From: Bacteroidota bacterium
Lineage (GTDB): Bacteria > Bacteroidota > Bacteroidia > UKL13-3
Direction of reading: 5' to 3'
Length of the DNA stretch: 64,000 nt
Assembly (NCBI GenBank): GCA_027488905.1
Contig: JAIYAT010000020.1
Coordinates: 124,001 to 188,000, forward strand
Both the position numbers and the translations under genes were made by a program. Positions 51,898 to 60,213 of this stretch are shown here, piece by piece (position 1 is the stretch's first letter; every line of letters begins with the position of its first letter). The notes beneath the pieces are model-generated. The model worked only from the letters and a program-made list of their open reading frames with translations. It ran no database searches and was not told where the DNA came from.

Positions 51898-53418
51898 CTA
51901 AGGTCTGATATATAACTTAGTATTATTTCTATAGCCTTCACCATTGGTATACCAATCTGTAAATAGCGTCCCGTTGCTTTCTGCCCATTCTGCTAAATGA
52001 AGATATGCTCCTAAGATATCAGTTTTTTCAGTTGGATAAGGAACTTCTCCTTCTACAGATAATGCCCAAGGAAGATTGGATTTGGTTTTATAATATTTCA
52101 TAGCAACCATTTTTCCTAAACCTTTCATACTATCATCATCATCGGTACCAAATAACTCTTGGTTTGCTTTCTTACTTGGTAAAAAATCAGGCAAATGTAC
52201 TTCTCTACCTCTTTCTTGATTAACGATTATGTAAGGATTAAAACTAATATCGTTCACTGTTATAGCTTCTCCAGATACAGTTTTAAAGGAAACGGTAATG
52301 TTCGTTTCTACAGGTGTTGCATATGGATTGTTTAAATCTACGTTCACGCCACTTCCACCAGGAGAAGGTAAAATTTTAAATGCATCATCAAAAACCAAAA
52401 TGTTTGCATAGTCCTGTCCATTTTCTGTGCCATTTCCAGCATTTGATACCCATGCAGCGCTATTGGTTTGTGTGCCGCTTACAGCAGTAATTTTTGAAGG
52501 ATCTAAGTAATCTAATTGAAATGCAAAGCCATTCTTATTACTTGCGCCAATGGCTCTCGAAGTAAGGTTCAATTTCATTTCTACCACTTTATTGCTTGCA
52601 TTGGTAACCAAGTTATAGCGATAAGAGCATACGTAATCATTAAAATCATAATCACCCATTGCTGGCCATAAATCTTCGTACATCAAAGTACCTTTTCCAG
52701 CAGCAGGATAATAATTATTATAGGCTCTTGTAGCATCATTAGGATAAGCATCATCAACATCTGCTACACCATCTGAATCTGCATCTTGGATGAGCGGTAA
52801 AGGCAAACAGCTGTTAGAAGGATCTGCCCAGTAAGTACCAGGAATCACAAAATCGTCCATGTTGTAGCGTGTTGTGCCACCTGAACCTACAAATGATATT
52901 CTAATTTTATAGGGTTGACCCGAATTAGCAATTGCTGAAGGCACTGCAAACGATAAACTTTGTGCAGTTAATGGAAGATTCGGAGTATAGCTAATAGAGT
53001 CGAACAAAACCATTGCTCCTTCTTTATGTGCAGTAACACTGCTAGCATTATAAGGACAGTAAGATAAAATCACTCTTCTAATGGTTGCTGCAGCTACTGC
53101 TTCAAATTTGATTTTAAACGTAATGTTACCACTACCAGGCTTAAGCCAAGGTGATTTAACCCAACATGCACCAGGGTCTAAACTGGTTGGCGAATTAGAA
53201 CGCATAGACATAACTCCAGAAATTCTTTGAGCGCTGGCAGTGGTATAGGTAACCGCGCCAAATGCCCAACAATTGGCAATATCGTAAGCTTGGCAATTTT
53301 CTGGTCTTCTAGGTGCAAGTGGCGCTGCTGTTTCGCAATCTGTTGAAACAGTTTGTGCTTCTAATATAACCGAACTTGATAAAATCAAGAAGGTAAATAC
53401 TATTTTAATAAATTTCAT
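51898..53418 (-). CDS. LruC-domain secreted protein
   Basis: A 506-residue exported protein with signal MKFIKIVFTFLILSSSVILEAQ. The N-terminal half is a beta-sandwich-like region with cysteines (ETAAPLAPRRPENCQAYDIANCWAFG ... ITFKIKFEAV). A calcium-type motif DADSDGVADVDDAYPNDATRAYNNYYPAAGKGTLMYEDLWPAMGDYDFNDYVCSYRY marks the start of the LruC domain (about residues 215-275), which runs to the end (LNLTSRAIGASNKNGFAFQLDYL ... NPYIIVNQERGREVHLPDFLP). LruC proteins are surface proteins of unknown function. The lipoprotein gene at 53457 lies 38 bases upstream and is co-directional. Confidence 0.85.
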   Translation of the reverse strand: MKFIKIVFTFLILSSSVILEAQTVSTDCETAAPLAPRRPENCQAYDIANCWAFGAVTYTTASAQRISGVMSMRSNSPTSLDPGACWVKSPWLKPGSGNITFKIKFEAVAAATIRRVILSYCPYNASSVTAHKEGAMVLFDSISYTPNLPLTAQSLSFAVPSAIANSGQPYKIRISFVGSGGTTRYNMDDFVIPGTYWADPSNSCLPLPLIQDADSDGVADVDDAYPNDATRAYNNYYPAAGKGTLMYEDLWPAMGDYDFNDYVCSYRYNLVTNASNKVVEMKLNLTSRAIGASNKNGFAFQLDYLDPSKITAVSGTQTNSAAWVSNAGNGTENGQDYANILVFDDAFKILPSPGGSGVNVDLNNPYATPVETNITVSFKTVSGEAITVNDISFNPYIIVNQERGREVHLPDFLPSKKANQELFGTDDDDSMKGLGKMVAMKYYKTKSNLPWALSVEGEVPYPTEKTDILGAYLHLAEWAESNGTLFTDWYTNGEGYRNNTKLYIRP

Positions 53419-53456
53419 GATGTATTTATTTATGAGATTTTATTGTGAATTAGAAT

Positions 53457-53882
53457 TTATTGAGCAGGCACCTCCACAACATCAGGCATAAAACTAAAGG
53501 TGCTTTTACCTGAGGCAATTTTAATACTTTTTTCGATAGCGCCATAAGTTACTTTGATATCACTTACAGCAGAAGGAACCTTAATTTTTAGGATGCTGCT
53601 TGTCTCCATTAAGTAAAGACCTGTGTAATAAACAGCGTTTCCATCAAGGCTAGTGATTTTTAAAGTGCGATTGATAGGCACTTTTGTTGTTAAGCCTAAA
53701 ATGCCAACAGAAACGTCTTTTTGAGTAGCCCAATCAAAATTCTCTTCTGGAGTTAGTTCTCTAAAACTATTTGCTGTTGATGTTGGAGCATCAACTGTGG
53801 TGTTTGGCTGTTCTAAAAACTCTTTTTTGCATGAAACTAAGGTAATCAACAAAAAAACGTAAATTAAATTTTGGAATTTCAT
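53457..53882 (-). CDS. Small lipoprotein upstream of LruC gene
   Basis: A 141-residue lipoprotein; the signal MKFQNLIYVFLLITLVSC ends in a lipobox Cys at 18. The segment TPEENFDWATQKDVSVGILGLTTKVPINRTLKITSLDGNAVYYTGLYLMETSSILKIKVPSAVSDIKV resembles the N-terminal carbohydrate/Ig-like part often found within LruC proteins (FxWxTxxxVxV). The two genes may be halves of a usual LruC lipoprotein architecture, or a functional pair. It has no other recognised domain. Confidence 0.7.
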   Translation of the reverse strand: MKFQNLIYVFLLITLVSCKKEFLEQPNTTVDAPTSTANSFRELTPEENFDWATQKDVSVGILGLTTKVPINRTLKITSLDGNAVYYTGLYLMETSSILKIKVPSAVSDIKVTYGAIEKSIKIASGKSTFSFMPDVVEVPAQ

Positions 53883-54084
53883 AATCTGGTTGTTTCTCTG
53901 ATAGAATCAAAAACGCAACCAAATCGAAAAAGCTAATACAAAATTTTGATATTCAACACTTTAAATATTATAAAAGTAAGTTTTATATTAAACGATTCAT
54001 CCCATTTTGAACCAAAATTTCCAATTTAAACCTTGATTGTTTGAAGCAGCTATTTCAAAAATGCCAATGTAAAAGAAGGAAAAC

Positions 54085-54804
54085 TTAATTGGTGCAAGTC
54101 CAATGATAGAAGACTTCTGAAACTCCTTCGTCTACGATTGTTTGCACTTTATTCACCCTGTTTTTACTATCAAAAAAGTAGCTGTATAAAATTACAATAA
54201 TATCCCCATTGATAGATGTTTTAGTTACTAAATTTTTGTTGCTAGGTAAAAATGATAAACTTGATTCGTAGGTTTGAAGAGTGTTCTTTTGGCTCAAATC
54301 GAACTCACGCAAAATAACACTGATACCAGAAGAAGATTCGGTAGTTTCCTTAATAAGGTTTCCATTGAGCCATTCAAAGCTTGTGACTTCGTCTATCTCA
54401 GTTCCAGAAACTTCTCCATAAACAATCTTTTCAATGGGTTGGTTTAAGGTATCGTAAATGTATTCAACGTATATTTTTCCAGTCCCTAAATCCCAAATTA
54501 AGCTATCGCAATATCCCATCTTATTGAGGTAAACAGTTTGAGAACCAGACATTTTTTCATAGGTTAAGGTAACTTTATTTCCTTCATAAACTGCATTTTG
54601 AATTATGGTATCAGTTTTAGTATAAACGATACCTTTTTTGAACCTAAACTTTTCATCGTAAATTATCTTTTGTGCAATTCCATCCGCATTGGTAGAATCA
54701 ATCATACAAATGCTAACTGGCGTTGGCTTTGGAGTTTCAATTGTTTCTTTTTTACAACTAAAAAAAAAGAGAATTGCAAATGCAAGGAGTAAACTGTTTT
54801 TCAT
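54085..54804 (-). CDS. Lipoprotein of unknown function
   Basis: About 239 residues from the ATG at 54804 (MKNSLLLAFAILFFFSC, lipobox Cys 17); a longer in-frame start would overlap the iterated-word copy and lacks a signal sequence. The body is beta-rich with Tyr-, Asp- and Lys-containing strands (YDEKFRFKKGIVYTKTDTIIQNAVYEGNKVTLTYE ... YVEYIYDTLNQPIEKIVYGEVSG ... NGDIIVILYSYFFDSKNRV) in a repeating YD-type pattern similar to RHS-like or DUF4595 lipoproteins. Function unknown. Confidence 0.65.
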   Translation of the reverse strand: MKNSLLLAFAILFFFSCKKETIETPKPTPVSICMIDSTNADGIAQKIIYDEKFRFKKGIVYTKTDTIIQNAVYEGNKVTLTYEKMSGSQTVYLNKMGYCDSLIWDLGTGKIYVEYIYDTLNQPIEKIVYGEVSGTEIDEVTSFEWLNGNLIKETTESSSGISVILREFDLSQKNTLQTYESSLSFLPSNKNLVTKTSINGDIIVILYSYFFDSKNRVNKVQTIVDEGVSEVFYHWTCTN

Positions 54805-54822
54805 GGTTATTATTTTTCTTAA

Positions 54823-54832
54823 GGTTTGAACC
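54823..54832 (+). repeat. Iterated word copy 17 (intergenic)
   Basis: Context TAAGGTTTGAACCAAA, 18 bases upstream of the lipoprotein ATG; it is the last exact copy in the window. Confidence 0.8.
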
Positions 54833-54957
54833 AAAGTAAATCATAAAGCTAGTTGATTAAAACAAAATTTGGATAAAGCAAATATTTCTTACTTTAACGG
54901 AAGCATCCCAAAATAATTTTGTATGAAGAGTATGAATTGATTAATTGCTTCAAAATA

Positions 54958-54974
54958 TAGAAAGAACTAAATCT
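54958..54974 (+). repeat. 17-base direct repeat, left copy
   Basis: TAGAAAGAACTAAATCT, repeated exactly at 56459-56475, so the pair flanks the acyltransferase gene. Confidence 0.5.
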
Positions 54975-55161
54975 GAACTTAAAAGCGTTCTCACTTTTAA
55001 ACAGTTTAGTTTAACACCAAAACTCCTGATTTTGGGTTTACAGTCAATTAGAACAAATGATAATACATAGCAGTTAATAGAAACATTGATAGTTAAATAT
55101 AACTTTTAATATTACTAAATTAATTAAAACAAGTATCAAACCATAAAATTAAACAAATTAA

Positions 55162-55194
55162 AATTTCATTTGAATTTCATTTAAATTCCATTTT
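55162..55194 (+). repeat. Three imperfect 11-bp tandem units
   Basis: AATTTCATTTG, AATTTCATTTA and AATTCCATTTT in direct succession, followed by a T-run. The 11-bp helical spacing 57 bases before the acyltransferase start is compatible with tandem regulator sites, but could be simple AT-rich drift. Confidence 0.5.
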
Positions 55195-55250
55195 AATTTT
55201 TTTTTACTATTTTGCAGAGTAGAATATAAACAATCATAACCGCCAAAAAA

Positions 55251-56339
55251 TTGAATAAAGCAGTTCATAAACAGTTGCCAAATTTGGATGTACTTAGGGC
55301 AATAGCAGTTTTTTTGGTGTTTATTTCCCATGTTGAGCTCCAAAAGCAAGAATTGGGAATGTCAAACATCAGGTCAACAGTAATGTGTTTTGGAGGTATG
55401 GGTGTTACCTTATTTTTCGTTTTAAGTGGGTTTTTAATCTCTTACCTCCTATTTCAGGAGAAAACTTCTAAAGGAGAAATAAATATTAAAAAGTTTTATT
55501 TCAGGCGTATTTTAAGAATTTGGCCCTTATATTTTGCTTTTCTGGCATTTGCCATTTTTGTATACCCAAGAGGAATAGATTTAACAGCGATTATGTTAAG
55601 CGTATTTTTTCTATCCAATATTGCTTTTATTTTAGAAAAACTGCCCAGCATTGTTGATCCCATTTGGTCTTTAGGTGTAGAAGAACAATTTTACTTATTT
55701 CATCCTCATATTTTTAGAATGAAGGTGTTAAAAAACACGTTCAATACTTTAATCGCGGTTTTTATAGGATTGTATGTTATTAAACTAACAGCTAGTAAAT
55801 TAGATTGGGAAATGTGCTCTACCATTATGTATAAAGCTAGGTTTGATTGCATGATGTTAGGCGGAATTTTTAGCCTTTGGATTGTTAATTTTCAAAGTGG
55901 TAATAAATATTTTTCAACTTTAATTTCGCCAAAAATCATATTTACCAAATGGTTCCAAATTATATTGTTTTCGTCATTTCTAGCATATTTGGTTTTATCA
56001 ACAGCAATTGCCAAGTATTACAATGACCAATTGATGTCAATTTTTGCTGCATTTGTAATTGGAAATCTCGCTTTGAACCCAAATTGCATTGTTAATTTAA
56101 AAAATAAGGCATTAGAATTCGTTGGAAAAATTTCTTTTGGATTTTATCTACTTCATCGATACCCATTAAAATTTGTATTGGAGTATGGTCAAATTTTTGA
56201 AATTGATAATTCAATTGTGTTTAACCTCTATGTGTATGGAACCTCGCTAATTCTTTCACTTATTATTGCCTACCTATCTTACCATTACTATGAGTCTTAT
56301 TTCCTGAAATTAAAGGATAAAAAATTCTCATCCAATTAA
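55251..56339 (+). CDS. Acyltransferase-3 family membrane protein (OafA-like)
   Basis: A 362-residue membrane acyltransferase that likely adds acetyl or succinyl groups to surface sugars. The start is a TTG at 55251. The family N-terminus PNLDVLRAIAVFLVFISHVE has the conserved Arg-x10-His, and DPIWSLGVEEQFYLFHP is the second signature near residue 145. About ten hydrophobic helices follow. No sugar-biosynthesis genes are adjacent; it stands alone between two AT-rich gaps that carry a 17-base direct repeat. The motif region differs slightly from the usual WSLSVEEQFYL. Confidence 0.85.
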   Translation: MNKAVHKQLPNLDVLRAIAVFLVFISHVELQKQELGMSNIRSTVMCFGGMGVTLFFVLSGFLISYLLFQEKTSKGEINIKKFYFRRILRIWPLYFAFLAFAIFVYPRGIDLTAIMLSVFFLSNIAFILEKLPSIVDPIWSLGVEEQFYLFHPHIFRMKVLKNTFNTLIAVFIGLYVIKLTASKLDWEMCSTIMYKARFDCMMLGGIFSLWIVNFQSGNKYFSTLISPKIIFTKWFQIILFSSFLAYLVLSTAIAKYYNDQLMSIFAAFVIGNLALNPNCIVNLKNKALEFVGKISFGFYLLHRYPLKFVLEYGQIFEIDNSIVFNLYVYGTSLILSLIIAYLSYHYYESYFLKLKDKKFSSN

Positions 56340-56458
56340 TTTGTTCTGAAATTTTCTTCTTTCCATTGTCTTTACTTTATTATTGAAGCTGTCGTAAGTG
56401 TCATTTTACAATTGGGCATAAATCATCTCTATGGTATGCTGAACTAATAATGAAAATT

Positions 56459-56475
56459 TAGAAAGAACTAAATCT
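56459..56475 (+). repeat. 17-base direct repeat, right copy
   Basis: Identical to 54958-54974; it lies between the acyltransferase end and the methyltransferase stop. Confidence 0.5.
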
Positions 56476-56510
56476 TAAAGCAAATCACAACTTACCAATA
56501 ATTGGTGAGA

Positions 56511-57143
56511 CTAACTTATAATTTGCTTCTTTAAGAAGCTGCAAAAAATAAAGTTTTGAATTGTGTTAAAGGGCGTTTGGTGGTCAACATCTATACACTT
56601 TACTTTTTCAAAAAACCTTTTTAGTCTTTCAGTCATTGATGTTTCAGAGTATTGCTTTATTTCAATTCCACTACATTTTTGAGGACCGAGCTCAGAAAAT
56701 GTTCCAATAACTAACACACCATTGGGGCTAATACTCTTTTGGACAGTGTCAATGTAATTTGTAATCTCTTGTTCTTGAGTCAAAAAATGAAAGGCTGCTC
56801 TATCGTGCCAAAAGTCATATTTTTCAGTTGGTTCAAAAACTGATGCATCTGCAACTATCCATTTCACTAATGATGCTCTGCTACCTAGCCTTTGCTTTGC
56901 TCTATCAAGCGAAGAGGCTGAAATATCAAGAACAGTAATATCTAGGTAACCTAAGTCCAATAGATGGTCAACCAAAAAGCTGTCTCCTCCTCCAATGTCA
57001 ATAATTTTTGCATTGGAAGGAACATCGAACTGTTTCAAGAAATCCAAAGACGTTGTTGGTGTTGGCTGATACCAACTTACATCTTTCAAGTCTTTGGTTT
57101 GATAGATGTTTTCCCAATGTTTTTTTCTGTCTATATTTTCCAT
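56511..57143 (-). CDS. Class I SAM-dependent methyltransferase in arsenic operon
   Basis: About 210 residues from the ATG at 57143 (MENIDRKKHWENIYQTK), 4 bases after the phosphoesterase stop. The SAM site is AKIIDIGGGDSFLVDHLLDLGYLDITVLDIS (about 40-70), followed by DASVFEPTEKYDFWHDRAAFHFL, typical of thiopurine-methyltransferase-like or tellurite-resistance-type enzymes. It lacks the conserved cysteine triplet of ArsM arsenite methyltransferases, though Cys residues occur in PQKCSGIEI and VKCIDVD. The small-molecule substrate is unknown; its place at the end of an arsenic operon suggests an accessory detoxification role, which is unproven. Confidence 0.8.
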   Translation of the reverse strand: MENIDRKKHWENIYQTKDLKDVSWYQPTPTTSLDFLKQFDVPSNAKIIDIGGGDSFLVDHLLDLGYLDITVLDISASSLDRAKQRLGSRASLVKWIVADASVFEPTEKYDFWHDRAAFHFLTQEQEITNYIDTVQKSISPNGVLVIGTFSELGPQKCSGIEIKQYSETSMTERLKRFFEKVKCIDVDHQTPFNTIQNFIFCSFLKKQIIS

Positions 57144-57147
57144 TTTC

Positions 57148-57921
57148 CTAATATCCTTTTCGTAACATATCTGCATAGGCGCTTGGTAAAATACTTTCTT
57201 CTACCGCCTTTGCTGCTTTTTCAACATCATAAGCAACTCGAATAAATTCAACTTTTATGCTGTCTTTATCAAACTTGCTGCTATTATCGTTTATAGTAAT
57301 CATCACATAACAGCCTCTTGGGTCTCCATCTTTTGGTTTTCCAATTGAACCTAAATTTATAGCATGGCGAAATGCTTTTTGCCCGTCCTTTTCATACTCA
57401 AAAATGCGGTGATATGGTTTGTGAGTATGTCCAAAAAACATAAGGTCGGCATTTGAAGCTTCAAGAATGCGGAGCATACTTTTTTCGTCGCGGTCTTCAA
57501 ATAAATATTCGTTTATTTTTCGTGGACTTCCATGAACCATCAATAAAAACAAATGGTCGTTATTGAGTTGAAACTCTAGTTGAATATGTGCAGGAAGTGT
57601 TCGCAAATACTCGCGTTCATGGGGTTGTACTAATTGGTTTGTTAAGGCAATAGATTGAACGCCCATTTCTTTTTCTTCATCTGTTTTATAAGCACAACCG
57701 CAGTCGTCCGAAGTTCTACCAACGCCAAAATCATAGTTTCCTGCAATGGTTGGAATACCTCTTTTTCTAATTTCGTTTATTACTTCATTAGGCCAAATGT
57801 TGTAGCCTACCAAGTCGCCTAAACAATAAACTGCATCTGGTTTTGTAGTTTCAAGGTCTTTAAAAAAGGCTTCTAATGCAGGAAGGTTTGAATGGATGTC
57901 GCTAAATAGTGCAATTTTCAT
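57148..57921 (-). CDS. Metallophosphoesterase in arsenic operon
   Basis: A 257-residue calcineurin-like phosphoesterase. The dimetal motifs are complete: ALFSDIHSNLPALEAF (DxH, residues 5-20), YCLGDLVGY (GDxxG, about 37), IAGNYDF (GNxD/H, about 60), MVHGSP (about 129) and FGHTHKPYH (GHxH, about 160). The closest type is the YfcE/MJ0936 small phosphodiesterase group. It follows the ACR3 gene by 3 bases, so it is surely cotranscribed with the arsenic genes. A role in hydrolysing a phospho- or arseno-ester is possible but not shown. Confidence 0.87.
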   Translation of the reverse strand: MKIALFSDIHSNLPALEAFFKDLETTKPDAVYCLGDLVGYNIWPNEVINEIRKRGIPTIAGNYDFGVGRTSDDCGCAYKTDEEKEMGVQSIALTNQLVQPHEREYLRTLPAHIQLEFQLNNDHLFLLMVHGSPRKINEYLFEDRDEKSMLRILEASNADLMFFGHTHKPYHRIFEYEKDGQKAFRHAINLGSIGKPKDGDPRGCYVMITINDNSSKFDKDSIKVEFIRVAYDVEKAAKAVEESILPSAYADMLRKGY

Positions 57922-57924
57922 TTT

Positions 57925-58998
57925 TTATAAAATTTTATTTTTAAAATATTTCTTTCTAAACCAAAAAGCAACATTTACCAAAGCAATAAGTGCAGGTACT
58001 TCAACCAAAGGACCAATAACACCTGCAAATGCTTGTCCGCTATTAATACCAAAAACACCAATAGCAACAGCAATAGCCAATTCAAAATTATTTCCAGTTG
58101 CTGTAAATGCAATTGAGGTGCTCTTGGAATAATCAGCACCGAAGTATTTTCCCACGAAAAAACTTACGATAACCATTATAACGAAATAAAGTACAAGTGG
58201 GATTGCAATCCTTACAACATCCAATGGAATTTGAACAATGAGTTCACCTTTTAAGCTAAACATTAGAATGATTGTAAAAAGCAAGGCAATAAGTGTGATT
58301 GGAGAAATTACTGGAACAAATTTATTTTGAAACCATTCCAAACCTTTCCATTTAATTAGTGAATAACGGCTTAAGATACCTAATGCAAATGGAACACCTA
58401 AATAAATTCCTACACTTTCGGCAATTTGACCAATACTAATATTTACTTCGAAACCTTTATATCCAAATATGGGAGGAAGCACAGTTATAAAAACATAAGC
58501 ATAAACACTGTATAGAAGCACTTGAAAAATGCTGTTCAATGCAATCAATCCTGCTGCGTATTCTCTACTTCCATCTGCTAAATCGTTCCAAACTACAACC
58601 ATTGCAATGCAACGAGCCAATCCAATCAAGATTAATCCAATCATATATTCTGGATAACCTTGTAGAAAAGTCAATGCTAAAAAGAACATCAATACAGGAC
58701 CAACAATCCAGTTTAAAAATAAAGAAGCTCCAAGCACTTTTGTGTTTTTAAAAACCTCACCCATTTGCTCATATTTTACCTTGGCAAGTGGCGGATACAT
58801 CATTAATATCAAGCCAATGGCTAAAGGAATATTGGTTGTACCATTTGAGAAAGAATTGATAAAATCGCTACTTGATGGAACAAAATAGCCAATAGCCACA
58901 CCTAAAGCCATTGCAATAAAAATCCATAAGGTTAGAAAGCGGTCTAAGAAACTGAGTTTCTTTCTTTCAGCAACAGGGGCACAATCAGTCGATGTCAT
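57925..58998 (-). CDS. acr3: ACR3-family arsenite efflux transporter
   Basis: A 357-residue inner-membrane carrier with ten hydrophobic helices that exports As(III). The start [26 protein letters not shown] and the helix [27 protein letters not shown], containing the essential Cys near residue 130, are diagnostic of ACR3. The C-terminal region [49 protein letters not shown] is also conserved. It follows the arsenate-reductase-like gene by 2 bases. Confidence 0.95.
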   Translation of the reverse strand: MTSTDCAPVAERKKLSFLDRFLTLWIFIAMALGVAIGYFVPSSSDFINSFSNGTTNIPLAIGLILMMYPPLAKVKYEQMGEVFKNTKVLGASLFLNWIVGPVLMFFLALTFLQGYPEYMIGLILIGLARCIAMVVVWNDLADGSREYAAGLIALNSIFQVLLYSVYAYVFITVLPPIFGYKGFEVNISIGQIAESVGIYLGVPFALGILSRYSLIKWKGLEWFQNKFVPVISPITLIALLFTIILMFSLKGELIVQIPLDVVRIAIPLVLYFVIMVIVSFFVGKYFGADYSKSTSIAFTATGNNFELAIAVAIGVFGINSGQAFAGVIGPLVEVPALIALVNVAFWFRKKYFKNKIL

Positions 58999-59000
58999 AG

Positions 59001-59711
59001 TTAATTCTTTGAAACTACATCCATTATAAAAAACATTTCTCTAGCAATTTGACGGCAACGTTCGTCATACTTTGCTTCCTTCAACGGTGAATTGTCAAAT
59101 GCTTTTGGGTCTTGATAGGGCAAGCCAATTCTTAATTCGGCACCCTCTACAAAAGGACACGCTTCGTCGGCTTCAGAACAAACCATAACTGCAGCAAAAT
59201 TATTTTTAGGGTTTGTAGCATCTGTATATTTTTTAGAAAAAATCACCCAAGGATTTATTTTACTTCCTACCTTAAGATACCTCAATGGATTATCACCTTG
59301 ATTATTTGAGTAAAATTCAATTCCTGTTCTACTTAAAGCCTCAATTGCATTAATGTTTACGCGAGTTTGTTCGGTACCTCCAGAAAAAGTAAATACGCTA
59401 TCAATGTTGTAATAATAGGAAGCTATTTGTGACCATACTTGTGCCATGTGACTTCTTCTTGAGTTACTTGTACATACAAAAAGTAAATTAGCTGGTTTAT
59501 GTTCCTTTCTTTGGTCCATAATAAAAGTAGCGATATCTTTTAGTTCTGCTTTTCTTTCTTCAGGTATTTGAATAAACTCATCAGAAAGCTTATCACAATA
59601 AGAAGATAGCTTTGGATATAATTCTACTTTTTTAATTGGTTTATAAGAAGAAATTACTAGCACACTAAGGGTGCAAAAAGTTAAAAGAATTGCTTTTTTG
59701 ATCATTTTCAT
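59001..59711 (-). CDS. Arsenate-reductase/LMW-phosphatase-like protein with signal peptide
   Basis: About 236 residues from the ATG at 59711 ([23 protein letters not shown]), which reads as an export signal. The catalytic P-loop [19 protein letters not shown] (Cys-x5-Arg) is near residue 80, and a later acidic region with CSEADEACP carries further cysteines that could act in the redox relay. In gene context this is the arsenate reductase of an arsenic operon (As(V) to As(III)). The N-terminal hydrophobic segment would place it in the periplasm or membrane, unlike ordinary cytoplasmic ArsC. Whether the segment is cleaved is unclear. Confidence 0.8.
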   Translation of the reverse strand: MKMIKKAILLTFCTLSVLVISSYKPIKKVELYPKLSSYCDKLSDEFIQIPEERKAELKDIATFIMDQRKEHKPANLLFVCTSNSRRSHMAQVWSQIASYYYNIDSVFTFSGGTEQTRVNINAIEALSRTGIEFYSNNQGDNPLRYLKVGSKINPWVIFSKKYTDATNPKNNFAAVMVCSEADEACPFVEGAELRIGLPYQDPKAFDNSPLKEAKYDERCRQIAREMFFIMDVVSKN

Positions 59712-59725
59712 ATTAGTGGAATTAA

Positions 59726-60193
59726 TTAGCAACAACCTCCGCCAGGCTTGCAAGTATTTTGGTTTGTTAATTCAGATAAACTTACCTTTAATTTGTCTTT
59801 TGGAATGCCACAACTGTCTGAAGCCAAACAAGCAGTTTGTTTGGAAATAAGTACAAAGTTTTCACCATTGAAACCTAAGTCATATTTCCCAATTGTGCCG
59901 GCTTGATATTCAACTTCGATATCTAAATCTTCCATTCCCAATTTTTCTTCAGAAAGCTTAATGATGTTGAGCAATTTTGCTGGTTTCAGACGATGTTCAA
60001 AATCGTTTGCATCCCACAATTGAAAATTTGCTACCTTTTCATTTCTAATTGTCCCGCCACAATCAATAAAGTGTTTGGTAACAACGCCAACTTCGGTAAC
60101 ATGAAAATGTTCTGGAACAGAAGTTCCGTTTTGCAGTTCAAAATTCACTGCTTCGGCAGTACTTAGATGTTTTTTTATTTCTGATAATTTCAT
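59726..60193 (-). CDS. DUF6428-family protein of arsenic operon
   Basis: A 155-residue soluble protein (MKLSEIKKHLSTAEAVNFELQNGTSVPEHFHVTEVG ... KHFIDCGGTIRNEKVANFQLWDANDFEHRLKPAKLL ... CLASDSCGIPKDKLKVSLSELTNQNTCKPGGGCC). It fits the DUF6428 family, often found next to ArsR in Bacteroidota. The His pair in EHFHVTE resembles a cupin-like metal site, and the C-terminal CKPGGGCC looks like a soft-metal ligand tail, similar to the DCC end of the neighbouring ArsR. Biochemical function unknown. Confidence 0.8.
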   Translation of the reverse strand: MKLSEIKKHLSTAEAVNFELQNGTSVPEHFHVTEVGVVTKHFIDCGGTIRNEKVANFQLWDANDFEHRLKPAKLLNIIKLSEEKLGMEDLDIEVEYQAGTIGKYDLGFNGENFVLISKQTACLASDSCGIPKDKLKVSLSELTNQNTCKPGGGCC

Positions 60194-60213
60194 TTTGCTT
60201 TATATTTATTTAG

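Larger units (their letters stand above)
54805..55250. other. Intergenic region with repeats
   Basis: About 446 AT-rich bases with no gene I can support. It holds an iterated-word copy (54823), one half of a 17-base direct repeat (54958-54974), and three imperfect 11-bp tandem units (55162-55194) before the acyltransferase start. Confidence 0.6.

Noticed and set aside
55158-55349. Minus-strand frame crossing the acyltransferase start
   Set aside because: It overlaps the well-supported acyltransferase and the tandem repeat region, and its product looks like no protein family.
56070-56079. GCTTTGAACC near copy in the acyltransferase gene
   Set aside because: The mismatch breaks the inverted-repeat core and the flanks do not match, so chance is enough.
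56491-56509. Inverted repeat CTTACCAATAATTGGTGAG after the arsenic operon, considered as a terminator
   Set aside because: The loop would be a single base and no T-run follows on the minus strand, so it is not a convincing terminator; an operator is possible but unsupported.
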